NCBI GenBank assembly: GCA_018303705.1
Contig: JAGVXQ010000031.1
Coordinates: 1-17,729, forward strand
Reading direction: 5' to 3'
Origin: Candidatus Woesearchaeota archaeon
GTDB taxonomy: Archaea; Nanobdellota; Nanobdellia; SCGC-AAA011-G17; JACPNG01
Length of the DNA: 17,729 nt
The notes beneath the pieces were generated by a model. It searched no databases. It saw only the letters and a program-made list of their open reading frames with translations, and was not told the DNA's origin. The stretch's first letter is position 1, and the number at the start of each line of letters is the position of its first letter. Both the position numbers and the translations under genes were made by a program. This document shows, piece after piece, positions 15,693 through 17,729 of this stretch.

Positions 15693-16581
15693 TTAGATGT
15701 TAAATCTTTTGCAGTCCTTGCAGTATGTGGTAAACTCTTGATTGTAAAACATCTTCATCCATATGTTTTTCAAAGGCTTTTCAAGCACATTGCCATAGGA
15801 TTTCAGCTGGTTCTTGTTGCAGGGCATTACATCGCCATAAGCAGTTATGTATATCTTTTCCCTTCCAGCAGGGCATTCCAGCTTGCCTGAGAAATTATAC
15901 ATGGTATGGAACCTTACATTCAGGTCTTTCATAAGATTGTGTATTCTTACAAAATCATCCTTTGTCAAAGCAAGCTCTTCCTCTGTTTTCCAGCCGCCAA
16001 CTACCCCAATATAATTCATAAGGACCATTATGTCATATTTCCTGGCAAGCCTAACAATATCTTCAAAATCATCAATTCCACCATGGTAGACAACTGAGCT
16101 GAAACAGCAGCTTATCCCATACTTCTTGCATAATTCAACAGCCCTTATAACCTTGTTATATAATCCAGGAATTTTCCTCAAGCCATCATGTTTCTTTGCA
16201 TCAATGCTGTCAAGGCTTATCTGCAAATAGCTTAAGCCTGCCTCTTTCAGTTTTTTTATCTTCTCTTCATCAATCAAAGAAGCATTTGTAACAATGGAAA
16301 CTAATGTTGATTTCGGCTTTAATGCCTTTACAATCTCCAAGGTCATGCGCTTGATTCCAGATGTTTTTTATCTGTTCAACGCTTAGATTAATCCTCTTGC
16401 TGTCCAATAAATCCCTGGCATAGCACATGTCGCATTTTGCATTGCATTCATAATTTATTGCCAGCTCTACGCTTCTCAAAACAGGCATTTTTAATAGCAT
16501 TCCCTTTACAAAACCCGTTGCTATTCTTGCCCCAAGCCTAGGGCTTTTTATGTACCCTAAATGTTTCAAAGCCTTTCTCAT
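15693..16581 (-). pseudogene. Radical SAM/SPASM-like gene broken by a small deletion and frameshift
   Basis: Two frames together make one radical SAM gene. The first reads from ATG 16581 and has INYECNAKCDMC with Cys46, Cys50 and Cys53, staying normal to HDLG (residues 79-82, about 16336). The second frame resumes at TLEIVKAL and VTNAS and runs to the end, with SLDS and an auxiliary domain of CPAGREK...GDVMPC and CKDC. Compared with the paralogue at 14066, about 17 residues are missing at the junction (about 16336-16346), including the whole GGEP motif, and GGEP is not encoded in any frame there. The lost length is therefore about 50 bp and not a multiple of three. The rest is undamaged, so the lesion is recent or an assembly error. 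As written the gene cannot make an active radical SAM enzyme. The ATG at 16581 is preferred to GTG 16590, which lies in the GGTGAT site. Confidence 0.85.
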
Positions 16582-16585
16582 AAAA

Positions 16586-16591
16586 ATCACC
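16586..16591 (-). promoter_or_regulatory. Ribosome-binding site GGTGAT before the broken radical SAM gene
   Basis: GGTGAT on the minus strand stands 4 nt before the ATG at 16581, the same geometry as at 1014-1018. It shows that the in-frame GTG at 16590 is part of the site and not the start. Confidence 0.65.
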
Positions 16592-16616
16592 TATGCAGCA
16601 TTATCCCACCAAAATA

Positions 16617-16626
16617 CTTTTTATAG
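16617..16626 (-). promoter_or_regulatory. Possible internal TATA box for the right-hand minus operon
   Basis: The minus strand reads CTATAAAAAG across the stop codon of the broken GT2 gene. Its centre is about 40 nt before the ATG at 16581, the same distance as at 979-988, and would leave a short leader with the GGTGAT site. An internal promoter for the downstream four genes is therefore plausible. Confidence 0.45.
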
Positions 16627-17503
16627 CTTTCGTTTGATGGTATATTGCCCCTCTTCACTGTAATTGTAGCTTGTTATCATCTCTCCTATTAAACCAATTG
16701 AAAAGAATTGAATCCCAACAACAATAAGCAGAACTGCCAAAAACAACAATGGCCTGTTTGCAATAGCAGCATTATATCCATACTTTAGTATCATAAGGTA
16801 TATTCCAAGCAAAAAACCTATGGTTGTTGATGCAAATCCAAAATATCCAAACAAATGCATCGGCTTTCTCATATATGACATCAAAAAATTAATAGTTATC
16901 AAATCCAGAACACCGCTAAACAGCCTTTTCATGCCATACTTGCTTTGTCCATACAGCCTTTTTCTGTGGTGCACCTTTATTTCCCTCACATCATAGCCCA
17001 TATTGTGGGCTATTATCGGTATGTACCTATATAACCCTCCATATATGCTCATGCCCTTTACAACATAACTTTTTATGGCCCTGAGATTGCAGTCAGAATC
17101 ATGAAGCTTTGCTCCGATTGCAAATCTTATCAGCAAATTAAATACTAACGATGGCAGTTTTTTCATGGCATTGTCTGCCCTGTCATGCCTCCACCCTACA
17201 ACCATGTCACAGCTTTTTATGCATTCAAGAAGTTTTGGTATTTCGTTGGGGTCATCTTGCAGGTCTCCATCAAGGGTTATTATAACATCGCCCTTTGCTT
17301 CCCTAAAGCCAGCAGTCAGCGCTGCAGCCTTCTGGAAATTTTTTGTAAATTGCACTGCCCTTACATTCTTGTTTTGGTTGTTTAATGTCCTTACCTTCTC
17401 GAAAGTATTGTCACTCGAGCCGTCATCCACAAATATTATCTCATAGCTCCGCTTTGTCCTTTCCAATGCGACCTTTAACTCATTATACAAGGGGTATGTC
17501 CAT
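16621..17503 (-). pseudogene. GT2 polyprenyl-phosphate glycosyltransferase missing its N-terminal motif
   Basis: From PLYNELK (about 17493) onward this is a good GT2 enzyme of the DPM/ArnC/GtrB type: IIFVDDGSSDNT, the DxD site in LDGDLQDDPNEIP, HDSDCNLRA, RKRLYGQSKYG, and two C-terminal membrane helices. The first beta strand and the PxYNE nucleotide-binding motif, which should come right after the start, are absent. ATG 17503 begins MDIP in another frame and hits a stop after five codons. In the downstream frame the preceding codons run backward into the flippase-like gene and look nothing like GT2. Only 24 bases separate that gene's stop (17528) from ATG 17503, so the motif is gone, not just out of frame. 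The simplest reading is a deletion of about 40 bp just after MDI. The distal frame is otherwise intact. Confidence 0.78.
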
Positions 17504-17527
17504 GCGATATTTGAGACCAGAATATTT

Positions 17528-17729
17528 TTAACACTTTCCAAAGGGGTTTTTGGCATCAACTTCGTCCTTTTTGAAAAACCTCTTGTAAGTGTATTTGTGC
17601 CCATAATATAAGAACAATATTCCGCCGATGATGAGGTAAGGCACAAAAGTTAGTGCTCTAAACAGCACGACGCTCTTAATGGCAATGCCACTGTCTATTC
17701 CAAACCCAACAATCAAGCCTCCCATCGTT
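17528..17729 (-). CDS. Flippase-like (lysylphosphatidylglycerol synthase TM/UPF0104-type) membrane protein, C-terminal end only
   Basis: Only the last 66 or so codons are present; the frame is open to the right edge. GGLIVGFGIDSGIAIKSVVL followed by FRALTFVPYLIIGGILFLYYG is a membrane helix pair. It resembles the conserved C-terminus of the UPF0104/flippase-like family (also the C-terminal half of archaeal AglD), where a G-x-G-x-(D/E) loop precedes the last two helices. A basic, charged tail (KYTYKRFFKKDEVDAK) ends in GKC and TAA. The family is linked to moving or handling polyprenyl-linked sugars in the membrane, which suits a locus with a GT2 and a GT39-like enzyme. It is the first gene seen of the right-hand minus operon. 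The identification rests on a short piece. Confidence 0.6.
   Translation of the reverse strand, partial: TMGGLIVGFGIDSGIAIKSVVLFRALTFVPYLIIGGILFLYYGHKYTYKRFFKKDEVDAKNPFGKC

Noticed and set aside
16325..16360. Programmed ribosomal frameshift in the radical SAM gene
   Set aside because: No slippery heptamer or stem is evident, and shifting frame would not restore the missing GGEP segment, which is absent from the DNA.
16582..16590. GTG at 16590 as start of the radical SAM pseudogene
   Set aside because: It lies inside GGTGAT, correctly spaced for the ATG at 16581.
17504..17646. GT2 gene extended upstream to 17646
   Set aside because: This stretch is an out-of-frame reading of the flippase-like gene's end and contains no GT2 strand or PxYNE motif.
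1..17729. RiPP (modified peptide) cluster centred on SPASM radical SAM enzymes
   Set aside because: No short precursor-like gene with a repeated or Cys/Gly-rich core lies next to any of them, and no peptidase or RRE-like protein is seen; glycan genes dominate.
1..17729. CRISPR array, insertion sequence, tRNA or rRNA
   Set aside because: No spaced direct repeats, transposase motifs, inverted-repeat ends or cloverleaf-like sequences were seen; nearly all bases are in the listed genes.
1..17729. Origin in a CPR/Patescibacteria-type bacterium
   Set aside because: Such genomes are also AT-rich, but the TATA boxes at fixed distances, nearly leaderless starts and GGTGAT sites fit archaea better, and no -10/-35 boxes were found. 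Not formally excluded without phylogeny.

Overview
The window looks like AT-rich archaeal DNA, most likely from a small-genome (DPANN-type, for example Woesearchaeota-like) archaeon. This rests on the expression signals. TATA boxes of the type TATTTAAAG or TTTTTATAT lie about 26-40 nt before well-supported starts. Three starts carry a GGTGAT or GTGAT ribosome-binding site, which pairs with the archaeal 16S 3' end. There are no bacterial -35/-10 promoters. TGA works as a normal stop. The phylum is an inference.

The whole window is one accessory locus for surface glycan or polyprenol-linked sugar (possibly lipid) assembly and modification, and it is unusually rich in radical SAM enzymes. I count 17 genes. 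Eight are radical SAM proteins: three with an N-terminal cobalamin-binding-like domain and five with a SPASM-like C-terminal cysteine domain, one of them broken. The others are four cytoplasmic or membrane-associated glycosyltransferases (two GT2, two GT4), a GT39/PMT-like membrane glycosyltransferase, a flippase-like membrane protein, a Gfo/Idh/MocA sugar dehydrogenase, a hexapeptide acetyltransferase, a class I methyltransferase and a YkgJ-like cysteine-cluster protein. No RNA genes, CRISPR arrays, insertion sequences or large repeats were seen, and no gene-free stretch exceeds 100 bases.

Layout: (1) 1-935, minus: dehydrogenase cut by the left edge. (2) 1023-2441, plus: B12-type radical SAM, divergent from (1). 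(3) 5243-2450, minus: SPASM radical SAM, then cysteine-cluster protein, then B12-type radical SAM. (4) 5298-12424, plus: a tight seven-gene operon (GT2, GT4, SPASM radical SAM, acetyltransferase, GT4, SPASM radical SAM, B12-type radical SAM) with four ATGA overlaps. (5) 17729-12432, minus: flippase-like end, broken GT2, broken SPASM radical SAM, methyltransferase, SPASM radical SAM, GT39-like transferase. Operons 3 and 4 diverge from one near-palindromic TATA element placed almost symmetrically between their start codons.

Working model (inference): GT2 enzymes charge a polyprenol phosphate with a sugar and GT4 enzymes extend the glycan. The dehydrogenase and acetyltransferase make a WlbA/WlbB-like N-acetylated amino sugar. 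The radical SAM enzymes and the methyltransferase do difficult chemistry on the glycan, its carrier or a lipid. The flippase-like and PMT-like proteins handle the membrane steps. Two adjacent genes at the right (GT2 and SPASM radical SAM) have each lost about 40-50 bp, including the catalytic signature motif, with a frame change. This points to recent decay of that operon or to assembly errors.
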